NCBI RefSeq assembly: GCF_002993365.1
Contig: NZ_PVNP01000117.1
Location: 1 to 44,744, forward strand
Length of the DNA: 44,744 nucleotides
Source: Marisediminitalea alba
Lineage (GTDB): Bacteria > Pseudomonadota > Gammaproteobacteria > Enterobacterales > Alteromonadaceae
Direction of reading: 5' to 3'
Below, piece by piece: positions 36,301-44,111 of this stretch. Below the pieces are notes generated by a model. The model was not told where the DNA came from. It did not search any database and saw only the letters and a list, made by a program, of their open reading frames with translations. The translations under genes and the position numbers were made by a program. The first letter of the stretch is position 1. Each line of letters starts with the position of its first letter.

Positions 36301-36560
36301 ACGGGCACACGCAGTTAAAGGTAACCTGCTCGGTAGGCTTTGCTGCTTATCCGCTGCACCAGCAACGTTATAGCTTTTTCGACTGGCAGAGCACCGTTGG
36401 CATAGCCGATGCGGCGTTGTATGGTGCCAAACGCCGTAATCGCGATACCTGGATGGGCATTACCGGCATCCGGTCTACGGTATCCGACAGCACCCTGGAG
36501 CTAATCAAACAGCAGCCCGCGCGCATATTCGACCATGCTAACGTCCTGGTTCGCCAGTAA
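33363..36560 (+). CDS. Propeller/Y_Y_Y sensor diguanylate cyclase (GGDEF)
   Basis: This 1065-residue protein begins with an export signal (near LVWLGVFACVAVHASE). A large periplasmic region (about 55-700) is built of two-component-regulator propeller repeats (for example GRIWIGTSNGLYRQ, LWVGTDKGLYRSD, VWVGTSHGIAAID). A Y_Y_Y domain follows (about 710-780, YRYRLAGSENNWIQL), then one membrane helix (ASLLLLAIAIFVLHQ), a coiled coil, and a GGDEF domain. The catalytic GGEEF (945-949) and the inhibitory RDSD I-site five residues before it (936-939) are intact. It probably makes c-di-GMP in response to a polysaccharide or other envelope signal. The start GTG is in frame; its binding site is distant, and starts nearer the signal peptide are possible. 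Confidence 0.9.
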   Translation: MNAPFLAGSFASKVVMIVVRALSSSKRFLKPLGLVWLGVFACVAVHASETQWQSHAQPVFLSPLGNSPPIEGQVDTILEDQQGFIWLVAANGLWRWDSKSLVRARFTGVDNDAPAPQVNHGFSDAKGRIWIGTSNGLYRQTPGTSSFTAVAPGQLQNITVQAGTVISLPHTDIVILASDRALYQFDTASAQLEQLPIAPNARIHALHVSQANTLWVGTDKGLYRSDLNKNRFAPLQIAPGFPEGIRVSTITTTAKENLVVGTAAEGLFVQSEASGFRNYTLAQDDSPWLFTVTEIRPDVLLIGTFGDGLIELNLANQTTRRFQHNRLLPASLSDNDIWSLFRDSRGLVWIGSGATLNVYDAGNVAVSHIFGDSGQPEGLMNRKVHAVQAIGNKLIVGSGEHGLEEFTAEQGTTRQLWQNGTDPVETLFADPAGNLYASANFASVIIPPNSAQPLPLNVDGRSAATFTTALASSSEALWIGGTDGLWQQPAIATEPTIQLLPEHFSERRVASLLATPDSLWVGSWQGLLHGKFTNGLLNSSNIKAVNHPRLAQQFIADLYADSLGQLWVATSGAGLFVYTSEYRWLEFTTDVGLPGDNVTAIAGESDNQVWVGTSHGIAAIDIEQKLLHVITAGPSAVNSPYSRAAATMTAAGDLVFGGKNGLTIVSPGALPRQMTPLSLNFTQLEIITADNHKVHPATTQAHIEISALPKRISFEFVALDYLDPEHLQYRYRLAGSENNWIQLDADHRIVTLTDPAPGEYKLELQYSDNVTTWQNTTLSQRFTVLPAWYQTIYASMASLLLLAIAIFVLHQLGLRHYRHRQNVLERKIAERTAELLTANEKLSEQALALEKASLTDSLTGLHNRRFLNQNMQRDVCRIHRYYKDCEATNTRPSEQSDMLFFIIDLDHFKRINDNHGHQAGDAVLVETQRRLSAIFRDSDYLVRWGGEEFLAVVQDTPRDEAYLLAERIVKAVNASDMNINGHTQLKVTCSVGFAAYPLHQQRYSFFDWQSTVGIADAALYGAKRRNRDTWMGITGIRSTVSDSTLELIKQQPARIFDHANVLVRQ

Positions 36561-36567
36561 AGCAGTA

Positions 36568-37047
36568 TCAGCTATGATTTTTAATATACCGAATGGCCAG
36601 CATGTCTATCGGTGTATTTCGGCCCCGGTACTGGTAACGAATAAGGTGGGCCAGCTCTGAGTAAAGCGCGGTAATTTCGCCCGGCATCTGTGAGGGCTGT
36701 TTATCCTGCATGTAATAGAACAGTAACTTAAGCAGATGTTCGCGGACCTGATAGCGCACCAGACAATTAAACGCATGAGAGTCAGCATCAGCGGATAACG
36801 TTTGCACATAATGATTCCAACTGGCGGCTTTATCGGCCCTGTCCAGCCACACGCCAATTACCTCTGGCCGGTTAGCACTCAGCCGGGTTAACACATCAGC
36901 GGTATCATCGGTACAGCCGTTAACCAACACAAAGATATATTGCAACCCCTCACTGGCTTGCGCCAGAATGCTTTCAAGACAGCGCGAGATCCGCCGCGCT
37001 TCATTATGGGCGAATACCACGACATTGTAGGAGGGAGTCCCTGACAT
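36568..37047 (-). pseudogene. Glycosyltransferase family 2 gene with apparent in-frame internal deletion
   Basis: The first 95 residues are a GT2 start (YNVVVFAHNEARRISRCLES, then FVLVNGCTDDTADVLT). After SADADSHAF, where a full enzyme has the DxD sugar-nucleotide site and acceptor region, the sequence jumps to a helical tail (NCLVRYQVREHLLKLLFYYM, then ITALYSELAHLIRYQYRGRN). The total is 159 residues, where about 300 or more are usual. The frame stays open and an AAGGAC precedes the ATG, so a short protein may still be made, but without the DxD it should be inactive. It opens a decayed stretch with the next two genes. The deletion is inferred by comparison with the family. Confidence 0.65.
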
Positions 37048-37186
37048 ACTTGTCCTTTTTTTAATTATCTTACACCAATCTACCGGGTTAGCCGCGCAGT
37101 TACAAATATGCTGCCATCACATTACCCACCCGGACAAACCGTGATAAAACCACTAAACTAGGGGAAAACAACGCAGACATATCATC

Positions 37187-37590
37187 ATGAAGATAGGTGA
37201 ACTGGCCTGACAAAATCTAAAATTCGCTTTTATGAAGAGAAAGGCCTGTTGAACCAGGTTGAGCGCAAAGCCAATGGTTACCGCTCCTATCCGCCGCAGG
37301 CCGAATCGATACTTAATCTGATTGTAAACGATCAACAAGCCGGATTCAGCTTAGAAGAATTGCGAGCGCTGTTGCCGCAGACGAATGACGACTGACAGCA
37401 TGATGCGCTGATAACGGCGCTCCAGCAAAAAGTAACGGATATCGAGCTGCTGCAGCAAAAACTGGCTCGCAATAAAGCAAAGTTACTGTCGGTTATCGAC
37501 ACCATTGCCGCCAAATCAGACGATATGGACTGCGCCGATAACGCCAAACGGGTACTTGCCGAACTGAGTCTGCCAAAAAGTAGCAAATAA
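37187..37590 (+). pseudogene. MerR-family regulator, broken by a deletion and a nonsense codon
   Basis: The start MKIGELA is followed at once by TGA. In another frame the MerR text resumes (TKSKIRFYEEKGLLNQVERK, then ANGYRSYPPQAESI), so a small deletion removed the KRTG-like turn. A later in-frame TGA stands where relatives have tryptophan (NDD-stop-QHDAL). The rest is open to TAA 37590 (VTDIELLQQKLARNKAKLL) and carries the dimer helix. A gap of about 13 bases between two GGCC copies would give exactly this first break (inference). The regulator is dead, but its target promoter at 37605-37635 survives. Confidence 0.88.
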
Positions 37591-37604
37591 TGTTTATTGC
37601 GCTA

Positions 37605-37635
37605 TTGACCTTAAAGCTAACTTTAACCTTAGAGT
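37605..37635 (+). promoter_or_regulatory. MerR-type promoter with 19-bp spacer and dyad operator
   Basis: A -35 box TTGACC (37605-37610) and a -10 like TAGAGT (37630-37635) are 19 bp apart, the overlong spacing that MerR-family activators correct by bending DNA. Inside the spacer is the inverted repeat TTAAAG-CTAA-CTTTAA (37611-37626). It lies between the broken MerR gene and the broken flavin oxidoreductase, so it was the promoter of that pair. Confidence 0.75.
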
Positions 37636-37662
37636 AAGCCCTGATCGAAGTCAGCAGGCGCT

Positions 37663-38230
37663 ATGTCACTTTTTAATCCATTAACTTTGCCCAACGGCAC
37701 CACTATTCCAAATCGCATTGCCAAAGCTGCCATGGAAGAAAAATCTGGCCACGGCAGATAATCTGCCCTCAGCTCAAATGATGGCTTTGTTTGGGGCCTG
37801 AGCACAAGGCGGAAGCGGTTTGTTGATTTCCGGTAATGTCATGATTGATGGCCGCGCGATGACCGGCCCGGGCGGCGTGGTACTAAAGAACGATGAGCAC
37901 CTGGATGTTTTTAAGCAATGGGCTGCACTCGGCAAGCAACAAGGCGCTGCTTTTTTCCTGCAGCTTAACCATCCTGGCAGGCAAATGCCGGCCAGTCTGG
38001 GCCAACCTACCTGGGCACCATCCGCCGTGCCAATGGCGTTGGGTAAAATGTCGAAATTCTTTAACCCACCTAAGCCCATGAGTCAGGATAAAATTAATGA
38101 CATCATCAGGCGATTTGTCACCACTGCCAGACTCGCCGAACAGGCTGGTTTCGATGGCGTGGAGATCTACGAAAAGGCCCAAACCGAGGGCGGCAGTCCT
38201 AGCATCACTGTTTTAGACAGCGACTGCTAA
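37663..38230 (+). pseudogene. Old Yellow Enzyme-type NADH:flavin oxidoreductase, broken and truncated
   Basis: The frame starts MSLFNPLTLPNGTTIPNRIA and KAAMEE, then an extra A shifts it. In the corrected frame ATADNLPSAQMMALFGA follows, with a TGA where tryptophan is expected before AQGGSGLLISGNVMIDGRAM. The barrel continues through FFLQLNHPGRQMPASLGQPT and ARLAEQAGFDGVEI. After about residue 170 it turns into unrelated sequence and stops, so the second half of a roughly 400-residue enzyme is missing. OYEs reduce activated alkenes with an FMN cofactor. It pairs with the dead MerR gene upstream. Confidence 0.85.
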
Positions 38231-38244
38231 TTACACCACGATAA

Positions 38245-39285
38245 TTAATATCTGGCGTGTAAGCCAAGCGCCAGATAGCTAACTCTCTGCGAATAATTAT
38301 AAAGCTCGTCCAGGTACCCATTGTGATATCTTACCACCAGGGGTATCGCAAAAAATTCCAGGTCAGGCTTATTCAATAAGCTGGCGATACCACGCCCTAC
38401 CGGAACATCAACATAGTAGCGCAGATCGAATGTGTTGCGCTTAAAAGGATTTCCGCCCATGAGTTGCCCGGTTCTATAAGTAATCCGCAATGCAGTATCT
38501 ACATTACCGATGAGAAATGGTGCATTGATATCTACTTCAGTACCTACATAGTCTTTTAATTCAGCGGTTTCTCCTTCACGCCACCATATTTGGTCTTCAG
38601 GCTCTTTATCGAGTTGATGCCTTACTTTGGCAAAGATTGAAATACAATTGAAACGACTGGCACAATCTTCATGACTTCCGATACCTAACTGGTAGTTCGC
38701 ACCAAAAGCGACGAAATTGTTAGAACGGCTAATGGTCTGTTGAGCCATTTCAAATACATCTGATTCTGATACCTCTTCGTCCCCTTCGTAATCCAGGGCA
38801 AAGGCACTTAATTCACTTTGCAATCTTTCCAGAGTATCGGTGACCTGACCGTTTGATTCATGTTCCAGCGACACAAACCACGAAGACAAACCCGTTTTTA
38901 CCGGATCCCACATTCTGGAAAAAAAGAGGCTGGGGTTATGGCGTGTAGTCACCACCGGACTGGAGTTGCGCGTGAGTGCAAAAAAATCGAATTCGCCCTG
39001 ATACGCTATTGCTACGGCAAACTCAGCTTCGTCTCCTTGCGGTACCGGCGTATTTGTCATCAGATAACGAAAGCCCAAGCTCACATCCGCATGACGTCGG
39101 GTTCCGTCTGTATCGGTGTAACGAGCAAGGACCTCGTTATCACCCCATTGAGCAAACTTACTGATAAATTTAGTATCGGTGTTATCAGTACGTTCACGTT
39201 TAATTTTATCTGTGATCTCTATGGATTGCGTTGCCGCCAATGTAAGCCATGGGAGAAGTAAACAAAGCAGTACCAGTATTTTCAT
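38245..39285 (-). CDS. pldA: Outer-membrane phospholipase A (OMPLA/PldA family)
   Basis: This 346-residue outer-membrane beta barrel has a signal peptide (ILVLLCLLLPWLTLAATQ). The catalytic motif EHESNGQ puts His at 142 and Ser at 144, matching the catalytic pair of the OMPLA family, and the barrel ends with an aromatic strand (SYLALGLHARY). OMPLA hydrolyses phospholipids that reach the outer leaflet, dimerising with calcium. It is longer than the E. coli protein, with an acidic insert after the motif (YEGDEEVSESD). AAGGAAA precedes the ATG. It is divergent from the orphan sheath gene. Confidence 0.85.
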   Translation of the reverse strand: MKILVLLCLLLPWLTLAATQSIEITDKIKRERTDNTDTKFISKFAQWGDNEVLARYTDTDGTRRHADVSLGFRYLMTNTPVPQGDEAEFAVAIAYQGEFDFFALTRNSSPVVTTRHNPSLFFSRMWDPVKTGLSSWFVSLEHESNGQVTDTLERLQSELSAFALDYEGDEEVSESDVFEMAQQTISRSNNFVAFGANYQLGIGSHEDCASRFNCISIFAKVRHQLDKEPEDQIWWREGETAELKDYVGTEVDINAPFLIGNVDTALRITYRTGQLMGGNPFKRNTFDLRYYVDVPVGRGIASLLNKPDLEFFAIPLVVRYHNGYLDELYNYSQRVSYLALGLHARY

Positions 39286-39516
39286 AATCGATTTCCTTGA
39301 GTTGATATCTCATCACGCGGAACTTCATTACGTCATGTACTGCTATTCGTCTAAATACGTGGTGTTGTTGTGGAATAAGATCTCTCACCCAATTGTGTCT
39401 GGGAGCTGGAATTAAACTCTGCTGACGATCGACCAATCACACTATGCTATGCTCAGTATTGCTGGTTGCGTTGTACAGTACAGATACCCGACTTCAACAA
39501 CCCATGGGGTAAAACC

Positions 39517-40887
39517 ATGCCCAAGTTTAAGCATCCCGGCGTTTATATTCAGGAAATCCCCACGATTAATACCAGCATCGTTGCCGTCCCTACAGCGGTA
39601 CCTGCGTTTATTGGCTACACGCAAAGCGCCGCGTGCCAGAAGGATGGCGACTTACATCTGACTCCAACAAGAATCACCTCATTTGCGGAATACTGCCGGT
39701 TATTCGGGCAAAGTGAAGCTGAGCCTCTGCATCTGGAACTTACATCCACGCCAGCTGGAATAGTGTTAAAAAGCACAACGCCAGTATTGCCCCGCCAGAT
39801 GATGTGGTATGCCATCAGGCTGTTTTTTGATAACGGTGGTGGTGAATGCTATGTGGTATCGACAGGTAACTATCAATCATCGCTAACCCTTTCAGCCCTG
39901 TCAGATGGCGTGCAGGTTACTGCAAAGGTGGATGAAATAACCCTGCTGCTTGCACCTGAGAGTGTGCTGCTGGCTGCAGCCGACTACCAGCAGTTAGTCA
40001 ATTTTATGCTCTCGGAATGCAACAGGTTAGCCGACCGTATGGCACTGTTCGACTTGCCCGACGGGGATAAAACTTTGAGCGCATCGCTGTTAAGCACTAA
40101 CCGCGCATATCTGGGTAACACACATCTTGATTCTGGCGCGTGTTATTACCCTTTTTTAACCACCACTCAACGCTGGCAATCTGCCCGCTACCATCAACAC
40201 ATAACGGTAAGCCTCGATAACGGCAAGACTACTCAACTCAGCCAGCTAAAAACCGACGATCCCGCGCTATTCAAGGTTATTGAATCTCTGCTGGCTGATC
40301 TTTATGTTTCCTTACCGGCTTCTGTTGCAGTAGCCGGAGCCATTGCTTTGGTCGATGCAACTGAAGGCGTATGGAAAGCCCCGGCGAATGTGCAACTGCG
40401 TGGCATCAAACATCCGATGATAAGCATTTCTGACACTGCAAATGAGGCGTTAAATACCGACTCTTCTACCGGTAAATCCATTAATGCAATTCGGGAGTTC
40501 AGCGGCCGCGGAGTTCGTATTTGGGGAGCCCGCACGCTGGCTGGCAATGATAATGAATGGCGCTACATCAGCACCCGGCGTTTGGCCAGTATGGTACAGG
40601 AGTCGGTGCAGAAATCGCTCAACTGGGCCGTTTTTGAGCCCAACGACGCCAATACCTGGGCCCGGATTACGCATTCGGTTGAGCAATTCCTTATCAGCTT
40701 ATGGAAGCTCGGAGCACTAACCGCTGCCAGCCCCGATGACGCGTTTTATGTACGTTGTGGCCTGGGCACAACAATGACTGCCAACGATGTGCATCAGGGC
40801 ATAATGAACATCGAAATTGGTATGGCAGTTATCAGGCCAGCAGAGTTTATAATCCTCAAGCTTCAGCTTCATTCTCAGCAGGCCTGA
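39517..40887 (+). CDS. Contractile-tail sheath protein (phage/eCIS type), orphan
   Basis: This 456-residue protein opens with the universal sheath N-terminus (FKHPGVYIQEIPTINTSIVA, then VPTAVPAFIGY). It ends with the conserved sheath domain: GVWKAPANVQLRGI, IREFSGRGVRIWGARTLAGN, ISTRRLASMVQESVQKSLNW, VFEPNDANTWARI and RCGLGTTMTAND with GMAVIRPAEFIILKL. Sheath subunits form the contracting outer tube of myophages, R-type tailocins and extracellular injection systems; the text resembles the eCIS branch most. The ATG has GGGG about eight bases upstream; an earlier in-frame ATG at 39466 is less likely. No tube, baseplate, spike, ATPase or lysis gene is near, so it is either a relic or a repurposed sheath. 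The frame is fully intact. Confidence 0.9.
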   Translation: MPKFKHPGVYIQEIPTINTSIVAVPTAVPAFIGYTQSAACQKDGDLHLTPTRITSFAEYCRLFGQSEAEPLHLELTSTPAGIVLKSTTPVLPRQMMWYAIRLFFDNGGGECYVVSTGNYQSSLTLSALSDGVQVTAKVDEITLLLAPESVLLAAADYQQLVNFMLSECNRLADRMALFDLPDGDKTLSASLLSTNRAYLGNTHLDSGACYYPFLTTTQRWQSARYHQHITVSLDNGKTTQLSQLKTDDPALFKVIESLLADLYVSLPASVAVAGAIALVDATEGVWKAPANVQLRGIKHPMISISDTANEALNTDSSTGKSINAIREFSGRGVRIWGARTLAGNDNEWRYISTRRLASMVQESVQKSLNWAVFEPNDANTWARITHSVEQFLISLWKLGALTAASPDDAFYVRCGLGTTMTANDVHQGIMNIEIGMAVIRPAEFIILKLQLHSQQA

Positions 40888-40945
40888 AGCCAGATTGAGC
40901 TTTTTAGTAATGCCCGGTATTGTTCGCTTTTCAAGCGTGAAAAAA

Positions 40946-40960
40946 AGCGTATATTACGCT
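40946..40960. promoter_or_regulatory. Short palindrome upstream of the decarboxylase gene
   Basis: AGCGTA-TAT-TACGCT is a 6-bp perfect inverted repeat 72 bp before the GTG start at 41032. It could be an operator or the core of a promoter. Nothing more can be said from sequence. Confidence 0.3.
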
Positions 40961-41031
40961 CTAACAACTGCGCCAGACTATTATCACTCTGGTATGAAAA
41001 ACCCTTAGCAATCATCGAAGAAGGATCCCCT

Positions 41032-42930
41032 GTGACAGCGACGCCATGTTTAAAAGTGTTGATTATTGATCACAATAAACCCCGGCTGATTACCACTCAA
41101 CAATACCTGCAATCGGTGGTCTCGGTACTTGACCGCAGCGATTTGTCATTAGAGTTTCTGGCCGTTAACTCGGAGTCTGCGGCGGTCACCGAACTCGACA
41201 ATGATGGCGATATCCAGGCGGTGTTACTGAGCTGGGAAACCCTTGGCGACAGCCTGCGCGATTCATCTATAATCGATGCGATTAAATCCCGACGTCTGGA
41301 AGTACCAGTGTATGTGACCGGTGAAAATGAAGTGGGCTTTGATATCGTTAGTCGTTCGAGCAAAATTGAAGCGTTTTTTGCGCTACATGATATTGCCTCA
41401 GATCCGGAGTCATGCCTGGCTTATATTATTAATGACTTTGACGATCGCAGCGAAACGCCGTTCTGGACGGCCTATAAGAAGTATGCGGTAGAAACCAACG
41501 ATTCCTGGCACACGCCGGGTCACAGTGGTGGTGCCAGTTTCCGCAGCTCAAGCTACATCAACGACTTTTATAAGTTCTTTGGCCGCAACATGTTTATCAG
41601 TGATCTGTCGGTCAGTGTGGACTCTTTAGGCTCATTATCAGACGGCACCAACGCCATCGGTAAAGCACAAAACCTGGTAGCTAATACCTTTGAGGTTAAA
41701 CACTCATACTTTGTGACTAACGGCTCTTCCACGTCCAATAAAATTATCCTGCAAACCCTGCTACGGGAAGGGGATAAGGTTATCATAGACCGAAACTGCC
41801 ATAAATCCGTGCACTACGGTATTGTGCAGGCCCGTGCCCTGCCCCTGTATCTCGACAGCATTCTGGATCCTAAATACGGTATTTTTGCGCCGCCTTCGCT
41901 GAGTCAGCTAAAGGCGTTTATCAGTGACAATAAAGACGCCAAACTAATAGTACTGACTGGCTGCACCTACGATGGCCTGCTGACCGATTTAAAGCAGGTT
42001 GTAGATTACGCTCACCAGTTCGACATTAAGGTGTTTATTGATGAAGCCTGGTTTGCTTACTCGCTGTTTCATCCGCAATACCGCGAGTACTCAGCCATCA
42101 ATGCCGGTGCAGACTACGTTACTCACTCAGCCCACAAAGTGGTTTCGGCATTTTCGCAGGCTTCATACATTCACATTAACGATCCGGATTTCGACAAGGA
42201 CTTCTTTAAAGAAATTTATGCCATTCATACCAGTACTTCTCCCCAGTACCATTTGATTGCGTCGCTGGATGTGTGCCGTAAACAGCTGGAAATGGAAGGC
42301 TTTAAGGTAATCAATAACCTGCTCAATCATGTGCGGGAGTTTAAGGAACAGGCGGCTAAATTTAGTCGCATTCGTATTTTGGATAAAGAAGACTTCCGGC
42401 AGATGTTCAGCCATTTTGAGGCGGATAATATTGGCCACGATCCGCTTAAAATTTTGATAGATATCTCTGCGCTTTCCTATTCCAACCAGGAAATCCACCG
42501 TTTCCTGATGGACGAAGTGGGTCTGGAAATCGAGAAGTTTACCCACAGTACACTACTGGTTTTACTTACCTTTGGCGGAATGCGCTCTAAAATAGTACGT
42601 CTTTATAACGCGCTGAATAAGCTCGATGCGGGGCATGTGTCATTACGTAAAAGTAGTCGCCAGAAAGAATTGCCCAGTAAGATCCCGCCAATAAGCCTGG
42701 CCATGCTGCCTTCCGATGCATTCTTTGGGAAGAGAGAAATGGTGCCGCTGCAAAACAGTGTAGGCCGAATCGCGGCTGCGCTTATCACCCCCTATCCGCC
42801 GGGCATCCCGTTGCTGGTGCCGGGACAAACTATAGAAGCCGAACACATCAATTATCTTAATGCGCTGTCGAGTCAGAAGCTCACTATTCAGGGCCTGATT
42901 GACGGTGACATTTACGTACTGGAAAAGTAA
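41032..42930 (+). CDS. Orn/Lys/Arg decarboxylase-family PLP enzyme
   Basis: This 632-residue fold-type I enzyme has an N-terminal receiver-like wing domain (LKVLIIDHNKPRLITTQQYL) and the large PLP domain with NDSWHTPGHSGGASF, FVTNGSSTSNKIILQ and HKSVHYG. The cofactor lysine K369 lies in THSAHKVVSAFSQASYI, and the C-terminal domain contains TPYPPGIPLLVPG. It is shorter than the inducible E. coli lysine, ornithine and arginine decarboxylases (about 710-755). The family makes polyamines or consumes acid by decarboxylation; the substrate is not decidable here. The GTG start has AAGGA at good distance. A stem-loop follows. Confidence 0.87.
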   Translation: MTATPCLKVLIIDHNKPRLITTQQYLQSVVSVLDRSDLSLEFLAVNSESAAVTELDNDGDIQAVLLSWETLGDSLRDSSIIDAIKSRRLEVPVYVTGENEVGFDIVSRSSKIEAFFALHDIASDPESCLAYIINDFDDRSETPFWTAYKKYAVETNDSWHTPGHSGGASFRSSSYINDFYKFFGRNMFISDLSVSVDSLGSLSDGTNAIGKAQNLVANTFEVKHSYFVTNGSSTSNKIILQTLLREGDKVIIDRNCHKSVHYGIVQARALPLYLDSILDPKYGIFAPPSLSQLKAFISDNKDAKLIVLTGCTYDGLLTDLKQVVDYAHQFDIKVFIDEAWFAYSLFHPQYREYSAINAGADYVTHSAHKVVSAFSQASYIHINDPDFDKDFFKEIYAIHTSTSPQYHLIASLDVCRKQLEMEGFKVINNLLNHVREFKEQAAKFSRIRILDKEDFRQMFSHFEADNIGHDPLKILIDISALSYSNQEIHRFLMDEVGLEIEKFTHSTLLVLLTFGGMRSKIVRLYNALNKLDAGHVSLRKSSRQKELPSKIPPISLAMLPSDAFFGKREMVPLQNSVGRIAAALITPYPPGIPLLVPGQTIEAEHINYLNALSSQKLTIQGLIDGDIYVLEK

Positions 42931-42937
42931 TCCAGCC

Positions 42938-42965
42938 GGGTTGTCGTTAAGGTCTTTGACAACCC
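42938..42965 (+). terminator. Probable terminator of the decarboxylase gene
   Basis: GGGTTGTC (42938-42945) pairs with GACAACCC (42958-42965) around a 12-base loop, and CATTTTC follows. It begins 8 bp after the stop codon. Confidence 0.7.
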
Positions 42966-43250
42966 CATTTTCACATCAAAGCAGGCCCGTCATATTGAGC
43001 GGGTATCCCCGCGCGATAAATTATTTATTTTCATGCTGGTTGCACCATTGACCAGCAAAATATGAACTATATTTATTATCAGACTTTGAAGGGTACCGGC
43101 CACAAACAGCTGATTAAATTTCATTTATTACTCTTAAGTTGTCATTAACCCATTCTAATTGCTTCAGAGAACACGTATTTTGATTACAGTTTGAGTTATT
43201 TGAAGTGACGGATAAGCAGTAAGCGCCACTGATTACTGTATAAACAAAAA
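42966..43250. other. Intergenic stretch before the HDOD gene
   Basis: AT-rich with no gene, tRNA or clear repeat that I can see. It presumably carries the promoter of the HDOD gene. Confidence 0.5.
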
Positions 43251-43262
43251 GTGAAGCGAAGT

Positions 43263-44108
43263 ATGAACCTAGCGCAATTAGTGCAACAAGCGGACTCCGT
43301 CTTTGTATTACCTGAATCGGTAACCCGGTTAAAAGCCTGTATCGATGATGAATCGTCGAGCATCGACGACGTGGCTGAAATTATCAGCTTTGACCCCACA
43401 CTCACCTCGCAGTTACTAAAAATTGCCAACAGCGCGCTTTATAACTTTACTTCACCTATCGAAACGATAACCAAAGCGATACAGGTTATTGGTACCCGCG
43501 CCACCTACGATTTAGCCTTGTCCTACGGTATTTCACATACCCTGAAAACCGTTGAAACAACCATCATCGATATCGACCGTTTCTGGGAGCAAAGCGTAAG
43601 CTGCGCTTTACTGGCCAAACACCTGGCGGAGAAAAAACGTATCAGGGAATCCGAGCGCTTCTTTGTGACTGGTTTACTGCACAACATTGGCGAACTTGCC
43701 ATGATTAAAGTGGCGCCCGACATGGCTAAGCGCTGCCTGAATACCGATAAAGATACCTCGTCCATCTATCTGCAAAAAGAAGTCATGGGGTTTACCTACT
43801 GCGATTATTCTGCAGAGTTGATTAAGGACTGGGGATTACCACCAAGCATTTACCGCCCTATTGCCACGTTACTGGAAACCGACCTTAGCCAGTTGGATAC
43901 CCACGCACTAATCGTAAAACAAGCCTATTTGCTGGCGCAGGACAATGTTAACGCCGACATTAACGTTGGTTACCCTCCTGTTGGCCCGGCCTTACTGGCG
44001 GCACTGAAACTCACAGAAGACGACGCCGAAGAAGCCCTTGATGAAACCAACATGCAGCTTATTAGTGTGATTCAGCTGTTTAATCCAAGTGCATTTAATA
44101 TCTTTTAA
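43263..44108 (+). CDS. HDOD-domain signalling protein
   Basis: This 281-residue soluble protein consists of one HDOD domain: ISFDPTLTSQLLKIANSALY, then VIGTRATYDLALSYGI, VTGLLHNIGELAMI and DWGLPPSIYRPIATLLE. HDOD proteins are HD-like but usually lack the metal ligands; in this one the place of HD is HNIGE, so hydrolase activity is not expected. They act in signalling and stress networks in many gammaproteobacteria. I prefer ATG 43263; the frame also has a GTG at 43251. The right IS copy begins three bases after its stop codon, so the gene is just intact. Confidence 0.9.
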   Translation: MNLAQLVQQADSVFVLPESVTRLKACIDDESSSIDDVAEIISFDPTLTSQLLKIANSALYNFTSPIETITKAIQVIGTRATYDLALSYGISHTLKTVETTIIDIDRFWEQSVSCALLAKHLAEKKRIRESERFFVTGLLHNIGELAMIKVAPDMAKRCLNTDKDTSSIYLQKEVMGFTYCDYSAELIKDWGLPPSIYRPIATLLETDLSQLDTHALIVKQAYLLAQDNVNADINVGYPPVGPALLAALKLTEDDAEEALDETNMQLISVIQLFNPSAFNIF

Positions 44109-44111
44109 TAA

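Noticed and set aside
37187..38230. TGA read as tryptophan in the MerR and OYE genes
   Set aside because: Both genes also have frame changes, and intact genes here end in TGA (LysR at 14808, adaptor at 23273), so simple decay explains the stops.
39466..40887. A prophage or tailocin locus
   Set aside because: Only the sheath gene is phage-like; the neighbours are ordinary chromosomal genes, and no integrase, lysis or other tail gene is present.
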